Shown here: in pieces, positions 45,790 through 54,979 of the stretch | Layout: the number at the start of each line of letters is the position of its first letter | Position numbering within the stretch: position 1 is the first letter of the stretch | Source of the DNA: Azohydromonas caseinilytica | GTDB lineage: Bacteria > Pseudomonadota > Gammaproteobacteria > Burkholderiales > Burkholderiaceae_C | Assembly: GCF_012927045.1 (NCBI RefSeq) | Contig: NZ_JABBFW010000025.1 | Span: 18,488-82,487 of the forward strand | Length of the DNA: 64,000 bases | Direction of reading: 5' to 3' | The notes under the pieces: generated by a model | Seen by the model: the letters and a program-made list of their open reading frames with translations, nothing else | What the model was told of the DNA's origin: nothing | Databases searched by the model: none | Translations under genes and position numbers: made by a program

Positions 45790-47495
45790 GCTGCTACCTC
45801 CTCTTCGTTGAGAACAATCAGCTCGCCGGCGAGCAGGCGCTCGCGCGTGCGCCCCCGCTGCACCTTGCCGCTGGAGGTCTTGGGAATGGAGTTGGCCTTG
45901 ACGAACACCAGTTGCGCGACTTGCAGTTGGTGGTCGCGCGAGACGGCGTCGAGCACCGCGGTGCGGGCCTGGGCGCGGTCCTCGGCATCGGTGCCGCGAT
46001 CCATCTCCAGCACCAGGCCCAGCCCCTCGCCGTCGGCCGTCTCCAGGGCGAAGGCCGCCGCGCCGTTGGGGCGCAGCGCCGGGTGCGCCGCCAGCGCCGT
46101 GGCCTCGATGTCGTGCGGGTAGTGGTTGCTGCCGCGAATGATGATGAGGTCCTTGATGCGGCCGGTGACGATGAGCTCGTCCTCGTGCAGCACGCCCAGG
46201 TCGCCGGTGCGCAGCCAGTTGGCGTCGCTGCCGGCCAGCCGCCCGCCAAAGGTTTCCTGCGTGGCATCGGGGCGCTGCCAGTAGCCGTCGGCCACCGTGG
46301 CGCCGCTGATCCAGATCTCGCCCACCTTGCCCGGCTCGCAGCGCTGCAGGCTCACCGGGTCCACGATGGCGATGTCCACGCCCGGCCCGCGACGCCCGCT
46401 GGACACCAGCTCCACGCCGTCCTGCTCCACCGCAATGACCCGCCCGGTGGCCATGCCCTCGCGGTCGGCCAGCATCGAGTGGGAGCGCCGGGTATAGGAC
46501 CCGCCGGTCACCAGCAGCGTGGTCTCGGCCATGCCGAAGCTGGGATAGAAGGTGCGGATGTCGAAGCGCGCCGGCGCGAAGGTCTCGGCAAAGCGGCGCA
46601 GCGTGTCGGCGCGCACCGGCTCGGCGCCGTTGACGGCCACGCGCCACGACGACAGGTCGAACTGCGCGATCTGGTCCGGGCGGGCCCGGCGCACGCACAG
46701 GTCATAGGCGAAGTTGGGCGCGGCGGTGATCGTGCCGCGGTGGCGGCTGATGGCCTCGAGCCAGCGCATGGGCCGCTGCAGGAACATCGCCGGCGCCATC
46801 AGATGCACCGGGAAGCGGCCGTAGATGCAGTGCAGGATGCCGCCGATGAGCCCCATGTCGTGGTACGGCGGAATCCAGAACACGCCCACGTCCTCGGGCG
46901 TGGCTTCCAGCACGGCGGAAATGATCCGGCAGTTCTCCACCAGGTGGCGGTGGCGCAGCTGCACGCCCTTGGGCTGCCCGGTGGAGCCGGAGGTGTACTG
47001 CAGCACCGCCAGCGTGTCCTCGCCGATGTCGGGCATGCGCCATTGCGCCTCGCTACCCGGCGTCAGCGCATCGATGTCCAGCCGCTGCACGGACGCCGCC
47101 AGACCGTCCTCCAGCCCGACAAAGCCCTGGGCCGTGGAGATGATCACCCGGGCCTGCGCGTTTTCCTGGATCACGCGCACGCGCTCGATGGAGGAGTTCT
47201 GTCGCGGCGCATACACCGGCACCGCCGTGACGCCGGCATACCAGCAGCCGAACAGCGCGATCACGTAGCTCAGTCCCGGCTGCAGCAGCAGCACGGCCCG
47301 CTCGCCCTGGAGCCCGCGCTCCAGCAGCTCCGAGCCCAGCCGGCGCGCCGCGGCATCGAGCTCGGCATAGCTGAGGTAGGTTTCGCGGCCGGGCTGGTCA
47401 CCGGCCATGCTGCAGGCCAAGCGCTCCGGATAAGTTTCGGCCCATGCCCGCACAATGCGGACGAAATCACGCATTTCTGGATTTACTGTTGTCAC
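45786..47495 (-). CDS. Fatty acyl-AMP ligase (FAAL)
   Basis: 569-residue ANL-superfamily enzyme that activates a free fatty acid as acyl-AMP and loads it on a carrier protein. Motifs: LQYTSGSTGQPKGVQL, the PPYHDMGLIGG segment, FYPSFGMAETTL, the FAAL-type VSSGRRGPGVDIAIVDP region, WLRTGDLG and the late Lys in PKTSSGKVQRG. The WIPPYHDMGLIG and VSSG features separate FAALs from acyl-CoA ligases. The start is GTG at 47495 (an internal ATG seven codons on is an alternative). It is the first gene of the seven-gene operon, and a 584-bp upstream gap must carry the promoter. Confidence 0.93.
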   Translation of the reverse strand: MTTVNPEMRDFVRIVRAWAETYPERLACSMAGDQPGRETYLSYAELDAAARRLGSELLERGLQGERAVLLLQPGLSYVIALFGCWYAGVTAVPVYAPRQNSSIERVRVIQENAQARVIISTAQGFVGLEDGLAASVQRLDIDALTPGSEAQWRMPDIGEDTLAVLQYTSGSTGQPKGVQLRHRHLVENCRIISAVLEATPEDVGVFWIPPYHDMGLIGGILHCIYGRFPVHLMAPAMFLQRPMRWLEAISRHRGTITAAPNFAYDLCVRRARPDQIAQFDLSSWRVAVNGAEPVRADTLRRFAETFAPARFDIRTFYPSFGMAETTLLVTGGSYTRRSHSMLADREGMATGRVIAVEQDGVELVSSGRRGPGVDIAIVDPVSLQRCEPGKVGEIWISGATVADGYWQRPDATQETFGGRLAGSDANWLRTGDLGVLHEDELIVTGRIKDLIIIRGSNHYPHDIEATALAAHPALRPNGAAAFALETADGEGLGLVLEMDRGTDAEDRAQARTAVLDAVSRDHQLQVAQLVFVKANSIPKTSSGKVQRGRTRERLLAGELIVLNEEEVAA

Positions 47496-48079
47496 AGGCC
47501 ATTCCTCGCAAAGTCACGCACAAATTCACCGCCCATTACTTCTTCTCGAACACCCAAATTCAACGAAGTTGGCCTGCCAAATTAAAGGCCGCCATCGAGT
47601 CCGCACATGCCTGAAACAAACGCGGGGCGGCACCCCTGCGTTCCAAAGGGGCGAGCACAGTCCCGGCGAAACTGTCAAGCAGGAATGTCAAGCCAACTTT
47701 TTTTCGAAGCTCACACGGCGCAGAAAATCAGTCCAAACAGGCGCAGCCGATCCGCCCCGGAAATCTCCGGACCAGATGGGCAGCAACTCAACCGTGAAAC
47801 CGCTTCGGCTCTGTCGGGGAGGCCCACGCCATACGTGAAACCTCTGTTAACCCAAACGATAGCAGATGTTACAACAATGAAAACGTGTGATATGGCCGCT
47901 TTGTTGCTTCACAGCGTCACTGTGACCTGCATCAACGCCCTGCGCCGCCAAGGACTTGGCAAGAAGGCGAACTATGCACGGCGCTGCGCTTTGGTTGAGT
48001 CGCGCCGCAGCCTGTCTGTAATAAGCCGGGGCAGCCCGCCATTCCTGATCCGGCAACGCCAGCCCGCGACGACGGGTGC
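47496..48079. other. Non-coding region upstream of the lipopeptide operon
   Basis: About 580 bases, noticeably richer in A+T than the genes around it, especially near 47840-47900. Two TTGACA hexamers on the minus strand (47691-47686 and 47678-47673), 7 bases apart, could be -35 elements, but no good -10 follows at 17 bases. No gene is called. The length suggests several regulators act on the operon. Confidence 0.5.
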
Positions 48080-49120
48080 TCATTCCAGGCGAACAGCCAC
48101 CTTTCCAAACTGCGCGCCCGCTTCCAGACGGTCCAAGGCGGCAGGCAATTCATCAAGCGTCCAGCTGGAATCGATCACGGGCCGGATTGCGCCGCCGGCG
48201 CAGGCCCGCAGCAGCGCATTCATCTCGTGCAAATCGCCCAGGGTGGAGCCCAATATATTTAGTTGGCGAATGAAAATACGGCGCAGGTCGGCCGGCGGCT
48301 GGTCGCCACTGGTGGCACCGCAGGTGACGATGCGGCCGCCACGCACCACCGCGCGCATCGCGCTGCCCCACACCGCCGCGCCCACGTTCTCGATCACCAC
48401 GTCCACGCCGCGCCCGCCGGTGAGCTTGAGCACCGCCTTGGCCACGTCCTCGCGCGCGCCGTTGATGGCTTGGTCGGCGCCCATCGCCAGCGCTCGTTCG
48501 AGCTTGGCATCGTCGCGCGAGGTGACGATGGCGTGCGCGCCGGCCCACTTCGCCAGCTGCAGCGCCGCCAGCGACACGCCGCCGCCGATGCCGAAGATCA
48601 GCACCGTCTCCCACGGCTGCAGCCGCGCCTTGCTGAACAGCATGCGCCAGGCCGTGAGGTGGTTCACGCCCAGCGCGGCGGCCTCCTCGAAGCTGAAGCC
48701 CTCCGGCATCGGGAACACGTTGCGCGCGGGCAGGCTGACGTACTGCGCCAGCGTGCCGTCGCGGTGCTCGCCCAGGTAGGACACCGTCCCGCACAACACG
48801 CCCTCGCCGCGGGCGCAGAACTCGCAGCGTCCGCAACTGATGCCCGGATGCAGCAGCACGCGCTGGCCCACCTGCAGCAGCGGCTCGTCGGCGTCGGCCT
48901 CCTCCACCGTGCCGGCGCCGTCGATGCCCATGATCTGCGGCAGCCGGTGCGTGATGCCCGCGCCGCTGTCGCGCATGTACAGGTCCACGCGGTTGAGCGT
49001 GGCCGCGCGCATGCGCACCAGCACCTCGCCCGGCGCGCGCACGGGGCGCGGGCGCGGGCCCACGCACACCACCTCGTTGCCGCCATGGCCCGTGAGATAG
49101 GCCGCCCTCATCGTCTCCAT
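48080..49120 (-). CDS. Zinc-binding dehydrogenase, quinone-oxidoreductase-like
   Basis: 346-residue MDR-superfamily oxidoreductase. Structural-zinc Cys set C96, C99, C102, C110 (SCGRCEFC...C) is complete, and the NAD(P) motif is FGIGGGVSLAALQLAKWAG. The position that in alcohol dehydrogenases gives the catalytic Cys is Asn here (ATLNRVDLYMR), so the active-site zinc is probably absent and the enzyme is more like quinone or enoyl reductases of this superfamily. It is oriented with the lipopeptide operon but separated from it by 584 bp. Substrate unknown. Confidence 0.87.
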   Translation of the reverse strand: METMRAAYLTGHGGNEVVCVGPRPRPVRAPGEVLVRMRAATLNRVDLYMRDSGAGITHRLPQIMGIDGAGTVEEADADEPLLQVGQRVLLHPGISCGRCEFCARGEGVLCGTVSYLGEHRDGTLAQYVSLPARNVFPMPEGFSFEEAAALGVNHLTAWRMLFSKARLQPWETVLIFGIGGGVSLAALQLAKWAGAHAIVTSRDDAKLERALAMGADQAINGAREDVAKAVLKLTGGRGVDVVIENVGAAVWGSAMRAVVRGGRIVTCGATSGDQPPADLRRIFIRQLNILGSTLGDLHEMNALLRACAGGAIRPVIDSSWTLDELPAALDRLEAGAQFGKVAVRLE

Positions 49121-49166
49121 GTCCCGCTCCTGTTCTTCGTTGGGTGAGGCGGGGTGAGCGGCGCGC

Positions 49167-51575
49167 TCACACCGCCACGCCGGTTTCGGCCATGCAGTCG
49201 TGCAGCTCCTGCGGGCGGCCGAAGTGGTAGCCCTGCACCTGGTCCACGCCCACGCCGCGCAGCAGCGCCAGCGTCTCCTGGTCCTCGACCATCTCGGCGA
49301 TGGTGGTCTTGTTCAGCCCCTTGGCCACGTCCACGATGGCGCGCACGAACACCAGGTCGTTGCGGTCGCGCGCCAGGTTGCGCACGAACAGGCCGTCGAT
49401 CTTGAGCACGTCCGCGGGCAGGTGCTTCATGTAGGCGAAGGAGGCGAAGCCGCTGCCGAAGTCGTCCAGGCACACGCGGCAGCCCAGGCCGTGCAGCACC
49501 GTGATGAGGCGCTGCGCGTCGCTGAGATCGCCCACCGCCGCCGTCTCGGTCAGCTCCACCAGCAGCCGGTGCGACTCCACGCCGTGACGCTTCAGCTCGT
49601 TCTCGATGTGGCGCGGCAGCGCCGGATCGTCGAAGGAGCGGCCGGAGATGTTGACGGCGATGGCCGGCAGCGTCGGCCGGGCCGCCAGCGTGGCGATGGC
49701 GCGGCTCACCACCCAGCGGTCGATCTCGCGGATCAGCCCGCTGCGCTCGGCATGCGGAATGAACTGCCCCGGCGTGATCAGCCGCGAGGGGTCGGCCTCG
49801 TCGCGCAGCCGCAGCAGCAGCTCGTAGTGCTGCAGCGTGCCGTCCTGGGCGTCGTACACGCCCTGGAACACGGGCACGAACTGCTCCTGGTCCAGCGCGC
49901 GGCGCAGCCGCTCGTTCCAGCCGATGCGCGCGAGCTTCTCGTCGGTGCCGTCGCGGTCGCGGTCGTAGAGCTGCCAGCCGTTCTTGCCGGCCTCCTTGGC
50001 CTGGTACATGGCGGCATCGGCGCGCGCCACCAGCTCGTCGGGGTTGTCGGCATGCTCCGGGAACAGCGCCACGCCTAGGCTGGAGGTCAGGCGCAGGCTC
50101 TGGCCGCGGAAGGCCACCGGCAGCCGCGCGATGGCCTGCACCAGCCGGTCGCACAGCGCCTGCAGCGTCTCGGGCCCCTCGGGCTCGCAGATCAGCGCGA
50201 ACTCGTCGCCGCCCAGGCGCACGAAGAACTCGCTGCGCCGCACCAGCGCGCCCACCTCCGCGGCGACCTGGATCAGCACCTTGTCGCCGGCTTGGTGGCC
50301 ATAGCGGTCGTTGATGAGTTTGAACTCGTCCAGGTCGAACAGCAGCAGCGCCACCTGCGTGCCCTGGCGCCCGGCATGCGCCAGCCGGCGGTTGAGCTCG
50401 TTCTGGAAGGAGCGGCGGTTGTAGAGGCCCGTGAGCGGGTCACGCTCGGCCAGGTAGACCAACTGCTGCGCCGTGCGGCGCTCGGTGGTGACGTCGGCCA
50501 CGATCCACAGCCGCCCGATGGGATGCCCGTCCTCGTTGCGCACCGGGTGGTGCGAGCGCGTGAGCACGGTGCCGTCGGTCAGCAGCAGCTCCTGCGCGCC
50601 CTGCGCGCCCTCGCTGCTGCTGAAGCAGTCGGGCGCCACGCCGCGGGGATGGGCCAGCCGGGCCAGCGCCTGCACGGCGTGGCCGTCGAGCTCGGCGTCG
50701 ACGTCGATGCCCAGCAGCCGGCACAGCGCGGGGTTGTGGTAGACGATGCAGTCCTGCTCGTCCACGAACAGGATGCCGATGGTCATGGCCGACAGCAGTG
50801 CCGCCAGCCGCGCGTGCTCGGCGCGCGACTGGTCCAGGTAGCACTCCTGCAGCGCATGCGCCTCCTGCAGCGCCTGCATGCGCTCGGCGATGGCGCCGGC
50901 CATGGTGTTGAACGCGCGCGTGAGCGTGCCCACCTCGTCGCCGCTGTTGACGCGCAGCCGCACGGCGAACTCGCCCTCGGCAATGCGCTGCGCCGCGCCG
51001 GTGAGCTCCTTGAGCGGCCGCGTCAGCCAGCGCCCCACGGCCACCAGCAGCAGCAGCGAGGCCAGGATCGCGGCCATGCCGATCAGCACGTTCTGCGCCA
51101 CCAGGCGCCGCGCCGTGGCGCGCAGCTCGTGCAGCGCGATGCCGAACTGCAGCCGCCCGTAGGTCTGGCCGGCCAGCTCGATGGGCATGTCCACGTCGAA
51201 GAAGCCGTCCTCCAGGTCCAGCCGCAGCACGCTGTCCACCGGCGGCAGCCGCCGCTGCATGTCCCAGCCCTCGCTGGCGATGGGCTTGCCGTCCTCGTCC
51301 AGCAGCACCAGGTAGGCGATGGCCTGGGCGCTGCGGCTCTCGCGCAGGATCTCCTGCAGCGTGACGATGTCCTCCTGCGCCAGCGGCGCGGCCAGCGCCG
51401 CATTGAGCATCGGCTTGGACTGCTCCACGCGCAGCTCGGCCTGCGTGCGCAGCGCGTTGTCCATGAGCTGCGCGCCGCTGAGCACCAGCAGGCCCAGGAC
51501 GGCCACCTCCAGCAGCATGCACGCCAGGATGATCCGCGCCGACAGCGAACGCAGCAGTTCGCGCAGGCGGTTCAA
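49167..51575 (-). CDS. Membrane GGDEF-EAL protein with periplasmic sensor, HAMP and PAS
   Basis: 802 residues: membrane helix (about 12-35), periplasmic region to about 165, second helix, HAMP (about 185-240), PAS (about 265-375), GGDEF (about 380-545) and EAL (about 560-795). The cyclase site RLGGDEFAL is intact. The EAL signature is ELLLR, with NISG, ELTET, DDFGSG, KIDG and AEMVED all present, so phosphodiesterase activity is plausible too. Its start ATG overlaps the TGA of the PhnD-like receptor gene, so the two are made together and the receptor probably signals through the periplasmic domain. Confidence 0.92.
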   Translation of the reverse strand: MNRLRELLRSLSARIILACMLLEVAVLGLLVLSGAQLMDNALRTQAELRVEQSKPMLNAALAAPLAQEDIVTLQEILRESRSAQAIAYLVLLDEDGKPIASEGWDMQRRLPPVDSVLRLDLEDGFFDVDMPIELAGQTYGRLQFGIALHELRATARRLVAQNVLIGMAAILASLLLLVAVGRWLTRPLKELTGAAQRIAEGEFAVRLRVNSGDEVGTLTRAFNTMAGAIAERMQALQEAHALQECYLDQSRAEHARLAALLSAMTIGILFVDEQDCIVYHNPALCRLLGIDVDAELDGHAVQALARLAHPRGVAPDCFSSSEGAQGAQELLLTDGTVLTRSHHPVRNEDGHPIGRLWIVADVTTERRTAQQLVYLAERDPLTGLYNRRSFQNELNRRLAHAGRQGTQVALLLFDLDEFKLINDRYGHQAGDKVLIQVAAEVGALVRRSEFFVRLGGDEFALICEPEGPETLQALCDRLVQAIARLPVAFRGQSLRLTSSLGVALFPEHADNPDELVARADAAMYQAKEAGKNGWQLYDRDRDGTDEKLARIGWNERLRRALDQEQFVPVFQGVYDAQDGTLQHYELLLRLRDEADPSRLITPGQFIPHAERSGLIREIDRWVVSRAIATLAARPTLPAIAVNISGRSFDDPALPRHIENELKRHGVESHRLLVELTETAAVGDLSDAQRLITVLHGLGCRVCLDDFGSGFASFAYMKHLPADVLKIDGLFVRNLARDRNDLVFVRAIVDVAKGLNKTTIAEMVEDQETLALLRGVGVDQVQGYHFGRPQELHDCMAETGVAV

Positions 51576-52414
51576 CGCGTGCTCTCCAGTTGCGCGCGCA
51601 GGTCGCTCACCAGGGGGTCCAGGCTCGCCATGTCCTTCGGCGACACCGGTGCCAGGCCGCCATGGCCCAGCTCGTTGACGAACTTGCGCCCGGCGTCGGT
51701 GCCGTTGGCGAACTCCATCATCGTGCGGCGCAGTGTCTCGACCTCGCCGTTGGACAGCGCCGGGCTCACCAGGTACAGCAGCGGCGTGGTCACGCCCAGT
51801 TGCGCCAGCACCCGCACCGGCGCCCCGGCGGCCTGGCCCAGCTGCTTGAGCGCCGTGGCCGAGGTGATGGCCGCCACCGCGTCACCGCGCTGCATCGCGG
51901 CCAGCGAGTTGGCATGGCTGTTGGTGGGGCGCACCGTCACGTCGCGCCCGGGCACCAGGCCCTTGTCCTTCAAGCCGCGCTGGCCCGCCAGGGTCAGCGT
52001 GGCCAGCGCATCGGTGGTGGCCACCGTCTGGCCGCGCAGCTGCGGCAGCTCCTGGATGCGGCTGTCGCTGAGCGTGACCAGCAGCACCTCCAGCGAGTTC
52101 ACCGGGCGCAGCAGCGGCACATAGCCCGTGTCCAGTTGCGCCAGGCGCCCGAAGGCGGGCGAGGTGGCGATCAGGTCGTACTCGCGCTTGGCGGTCTTGT
52201 CGAGGAACGTGAAGTAGTCCGGCGCCGTCACCAGCCGCACCGGACGCTGCAGATTGCGCTCCAGTTGATCCTCCAGCGGCCGATACAGCTGCACGATGGC
52301 GCGCGCGCTCAGGTAGGGCACCACGCCCAGCGTCAAGGGTCGTTCCCCCGCCGCATGCACCGCGGGAGACAGGCCGAGCACCAGGCTGGTGAGGAACATC
52401 AATAGGGCGCGCAT
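51572..52414 (-). CDS. PhnD-like phosphate/phosphonate-type periplasmic binding protein
   Basis: 280 residues, signal peptide cleaved near VHAA/GERP. Family features: LGVVPYLSARAIVQLYRPL, the DYFTFLDKTAKREYDLIATSPAFG segment and RPTNSHANSLAAMQRGDAVAAI. Proteins of this group bind oxyanions or phosphonates for ABC uptake, but here no ABC genes are nearby; the gene overlaps a GGDEF-EAL gene by an ATGA junction. It therefore more likely senses a ligand for c-di-GMP control than feeds a transporter. Confidence 0.87.
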   Translation of the reverse strand: MRALLMFLTSLVLGLSPAVHAAGERPLTLGVVPYLSARAIVQLYRPLEDQLERNLQRPVRLVTAPDYFTFLDKTAKREYDLIATSPAFGRLAQLDTGYVPLLRPVNSLEVLLVTLSDSRIQELPQLRGQTVATTDALATLTLAGQRGLKDKGLVPGRDVTVRPTNSHANSLAAMQRGDAVAAITSATALKQLGQAAGAPVRVLAQLGVTTPLLYLVSPALSNGEVETLRRTMMEFANGTDAGRKFVNELGHGGLAPVSPKDMASLDPLVSDLRAQLESTR

Positions 52415-52831
52415 GGTTTGAAAGCCGCTCGGCTCGGTATACAAGACCCCGCCTGGATGGCGAACACGTCCTGCGCATTCTCGCTTCCCCAAGCTGGCGA
52501 GGCATTCTCGACACGGGTTACACCGTGATACCTGACACAGCTCAAGCCCGCACGGCAGAGGCCGTGGTTTTTGGGTTCTGTTCAAACCGCAAGACTTTAG
52601 GTAGTAACCCGGATCAACAGCGGGCGGTGCGCGTTGCCCGCTCCACGGCGGAGCCACAGCGCCGCGACACGCGCCGCACCGTCTGCGGATATCGCTGGCA
52701 ACTTCCCTGCCCGTCTCGTTCATCCCTCGCGGCTTTCCCCGGAAAACCCGACGCTTGCCAGGCAGGACAGCGACCCAGGGTTCGCCGGCAGTGCAGAAGC
52801 CGTGGCCGGAAACCGGGCCCAAACCACGCGA

Positions 52832-52863
52832 AAAGGAGTTTCCGGCGGCCAGGAAACTCCTTT
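52832..52863. repeat. Perfect 12-bp stem-loop
   Basis: AAAGGAGTTTCC and GGAAACTCCTTT flank an 8-base loop. The stem has A-rich and T-rich outer ends on both strands, as in a bidirectional terminator. Confidence 0.6.
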
Positions 52864-53424
52864 CCTGCCCGCCATGCGCATGCCGTCCTCATGGCCCACG
52901 CCCGTTGCCGCGCCTGATGCCGCCCACGCGATGCGCGGAACTCGGCCCGGACGCGGCGCATGAATCAGCAAACGGCTGAGCGGCATTTCCGGCGCGACCG
53001 TGGCCTGCCCCGGACTACCGCGTTGTCGCTGATCCGATGCGCCGGTGGAACACGGTTTCGCGGGCGCTGCCGCAAGCCTGATCCGAAGACTCGGGACATC
53101 CCTGTGCGCACCGTTCACGGCCATTTCCCCAGGCGCCCCGATCGCTGCCCCATGAGCAGCAGACGGGCCCCTGGTCGGGCTGCGGCAGGTTTGGCGCAAC
53201 CTGTCCGGCGTGACGGAAGCCCGATGTATTCGTTCCTGTACCGGCCTTGGCATGAATTCATGGCCAATTCCGCCCGAGCCCGCCCTTTCAAAGGCCGGCA
53301 CGAACACACCAGCAAGGCAACAGGAACAGAGAAAAATACCTTGAACCCATAAGTGGCCGGTACGACGGGCATGTTTTATCGGCGCCTTGATACTTTTGTC
53401 GATCTTTTGAAATCAGTATCGCAA

Positions 53425-53441
53425 GTAAATATTGCATTTAC
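53425..53441. promoter_or_regulatory. A+T-rich palindrome
   Basis: GTAAAT-ATTGC-ATTTAC inside the A+T-rich part of the gap, about 170 bases upstream of the Spy-like gene. A possible operator or promoter element. Confidence 0.4.
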
Positions 53442-53525
53442 CGAGATAGATTGAGCCCAGGGTTTGATGATTCTTTTGCGGCATCGAGCGCAACCCGTCC
53501 GGCGCCACCCGCCCGGCCTTGCGAG

Positions 53526-53544
53526 AAGAAGCTTCACGCTTCTT
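53526..53544. repeat. Short stem-loop before the Spy-like gene
   Basis: AAGAAGC pairs with GCTTCTT around TTCAC. It would lie in the 5' leader of the Spy-like gene's transcript or end a short upstream RNA. Confidence 0.45.
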
Positions 53545-53612
53545 AACGCGGCCCACACGCCCAGGCAAAGCGCGGCTCGGAAGCTTCAGGCTCCCAACCC
53601 GTGGAGCTCACC

Positions 53613-54164
53613 GTGACGACCAAGCCTGAACTTGCCATGCCTTCCGCCACCGCCCGCCGCTCGCCGCTGCGCCGGCGCGCCGCCGCCGCGCTGCTGGCGC
53701 TGGGCACCCTCAGCGGCATCGCGCTGGCCCAGACCACGCCGCCCGCCGCCCCGTCCGCCCCGCCGCCGGGCATGCACATGCACGGCGGGCCGATGCATGG
53801 CGGGCCGATGCATGGCCGCCACCTGGAGCGCATGCTCGACCGGGTCGATGCCACTGCGGAGCAGCGCACCAAGATCCGCGCCATCCTGGACGCGGCCAAG
53901 GCCGAGATGCGCACCCAGGCGCCCGCGCGGCAGCAGCTGCGCGAGCAGGGCCTGGCGCTGCTGGCGCAGCCCACCATCGACACCCAGGCCGTCGAGCAGC
54001 TGCGCCAGCAGATGCTGGCGCAACATGACCAGGCCTCGCAGCGCTGGACCCGCACGCTGCTGGAGGTGGCCAACGTGCTGACGCCGCAGCAGCGCGCGCA
54101 GCTGGCCGAGCAGATGCGCCAGCGCGCCGCGCGCGGCGGCGAGCGTGGCGGACACCCGCGTTGA
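53613..54164 (+). CDS. Spy/CpxP-like periplasmic protein with His/Met-rich segment
   Basis: 183 residues. Signal peptide through LSGIALA/Q, then a Pro-rich stretch and MHMHGGPMHGGPMHGRH, a likely Cu/Zn/Ni-binding tract, followed by helices with LTXXQ-like motifs (ATAEQRTKI, LTPQQRAQL). This is the build of Spy/CpxP/CnrX-type stress or metal sensors. GTG at 53613 has GGAG six bases upstream; GTG 53601 and ATG 53637 are alternatives, and all keep the signal peptide. It is followed by an OmpR-type regulator and kinase, so it probably modulates that two-component system. Confidence 0.82.
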   Translation: MTTKPELAMPSATARRSPLRRRAAAALLALGTLSGIALAQTTPPAAPSAPPPGMHMHGGPMHGGPMHGRHLERMLDRVDATAEQRTKIRAILDAAKAEMRTQAPARQQLREQGLALLAQPTIDTQAVEQLRQQMLAQHDQASQRWTRTLLEVANVLTPQQRAQLAEQMRQRAARGGERGGHPR

Positions 54165-54213
54165 GGGGGCTATGCTGTCGCGCTCTTCATTGCAGAGCCC
54201 CAGCGCCTCCGAC

Positions 54214-54933
54214 ATGCCCCGACTGCTGCTGATCGACGACGATGCCCGCCTGAGCGCCATGGTGGCCGACTACCTCCGCGCCGCGGGCTTCGCGATCGAG
54301 GTGGCCGGCACCCTGGCCGAGGGCCGGCGCCGGCTGCAGCTTGAGAGCTTCGATGCGCTGGTGCTGGACCTGATGCTGCCCGACGGCGACGGGCTGGACC
54401 TCACCCGCGCGCTGCGCGCCGACAGCCGCACCCGGCGGCTGCCGCTGCTGATGCTCACCGCGCGCGGCGAGCCGCTGGACCGCATCGTCGGCCTGGAGCT
54501 GGGCGCGGACGACTACCTGAGCAAGCCCTTCGAGCCGCGCGAGCTGCTGGCGCGCCTGAAGGCGCTGCTGCGCCGCGCCGCGCCGGGCGCGCCCGAGGAC
54601 GAGACGCTGCGCTTCGGCCGGCTGGAGATCGACCTGGGCGCGCGCAAGGCGCGGCTGGACGGCCGCGAGGTCGATCTCACGGCGCACCAGTTCGAGCTGC
54701 TGCGGGTGCTGGCCCAGCATGCCGGGCGCGTCATGACGCGCGACCAGATCATGGACGCGCTCAAGGGCCACGCCCAGGAAGCCTTCGACCGCTCCATCGA
54801 CGTGCATGTCTCGCGCATCCGCGCCCTGATCGAGGACGACCCGCGCAACCCGCGCCGCGTGCTGACCGTGCGCGGCGTGGGCTACCTGTTCGCGCGGCGC
54901 CCGGACGACCCGGGCCAGGACGCCGCCCCGTGA
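54214..54933 (+). CDS. OmpR-family response regulator
   Basis: 239 residues: receiver with D52 (LVLDLMLPDGDG) and K of YLSKPF, then a winged-helix domain (LTAHQFELLRVLAQHAGRVMTR, RVLTVRGVGYLFA). The start at 54214 matches the family's N-terminus; ATG 54172 has a better ribosome site (GAGGGGG) and would add 14 residues. It lies between the Spy-like gene and the kinase gene and is likely to control the former. Confidence 0.93.
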   Translation: MPRLLLIDDDARLSAMVADYLRAAGFAIEVAGTLAEGRRRLQLESFDALVLDLMLPDGDGLDLTRALRADSRTRRLPLLMLTARGEPLDRIVGLELGADDYLSKPFEPRELLARLKALLRRAAPGAPEDETLRFGRLEIDLGARKARLDGREVDLTAHQFELLRVLAQHAGRVMTRDQIMDALKGHAQEAFDRSIDVHVSRIRALIEDDPRNPRRVLTVRGVGYLFARRPDDPGQDAAP

Positions 54934-54979
54934 CGCGCGCGAGCGCGCATCCCCCGGCCCCCGAGCGGGGCAGCCTTTC

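Larger units (their letters stand above)
52415..53612. other. Long non-coding region with several hairpins
   Basis: About 1.2 kb. Open frames on both strands lack ribosome sites and read as low-quality Arg/Pro/Ala-rich sequence, so none is called. The part from about 53340 to 53480 is much richer in A+T than the rest. Three clear stem-loops or palindromes are listed separately. It may be the remains of lost genes, an RNA gene or a broad control region for the Spy-like gene. Confidence 0.5.

Noticed and set aside
39675..47495. Isonitrile lipopeptide cluster
   Set aside because: FAAL, ACP and NRPS fit, but the ScoE-type iron oxidase and the ScoD-type thioesterase needed for isonitrile formation are absent.
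47673..47691. Twin TTGACA as the FAAL promoter
   Set aside because: No -10 at a workable distance; mentioned only as a possibility in the non-coding entry.
52525..53352. Several 80-130-codon frames in the 1.2-kb gap
   Set aside because: No ribosome sites, Arg/Pro-rich products and overlap on both strands; treated as non-coding.
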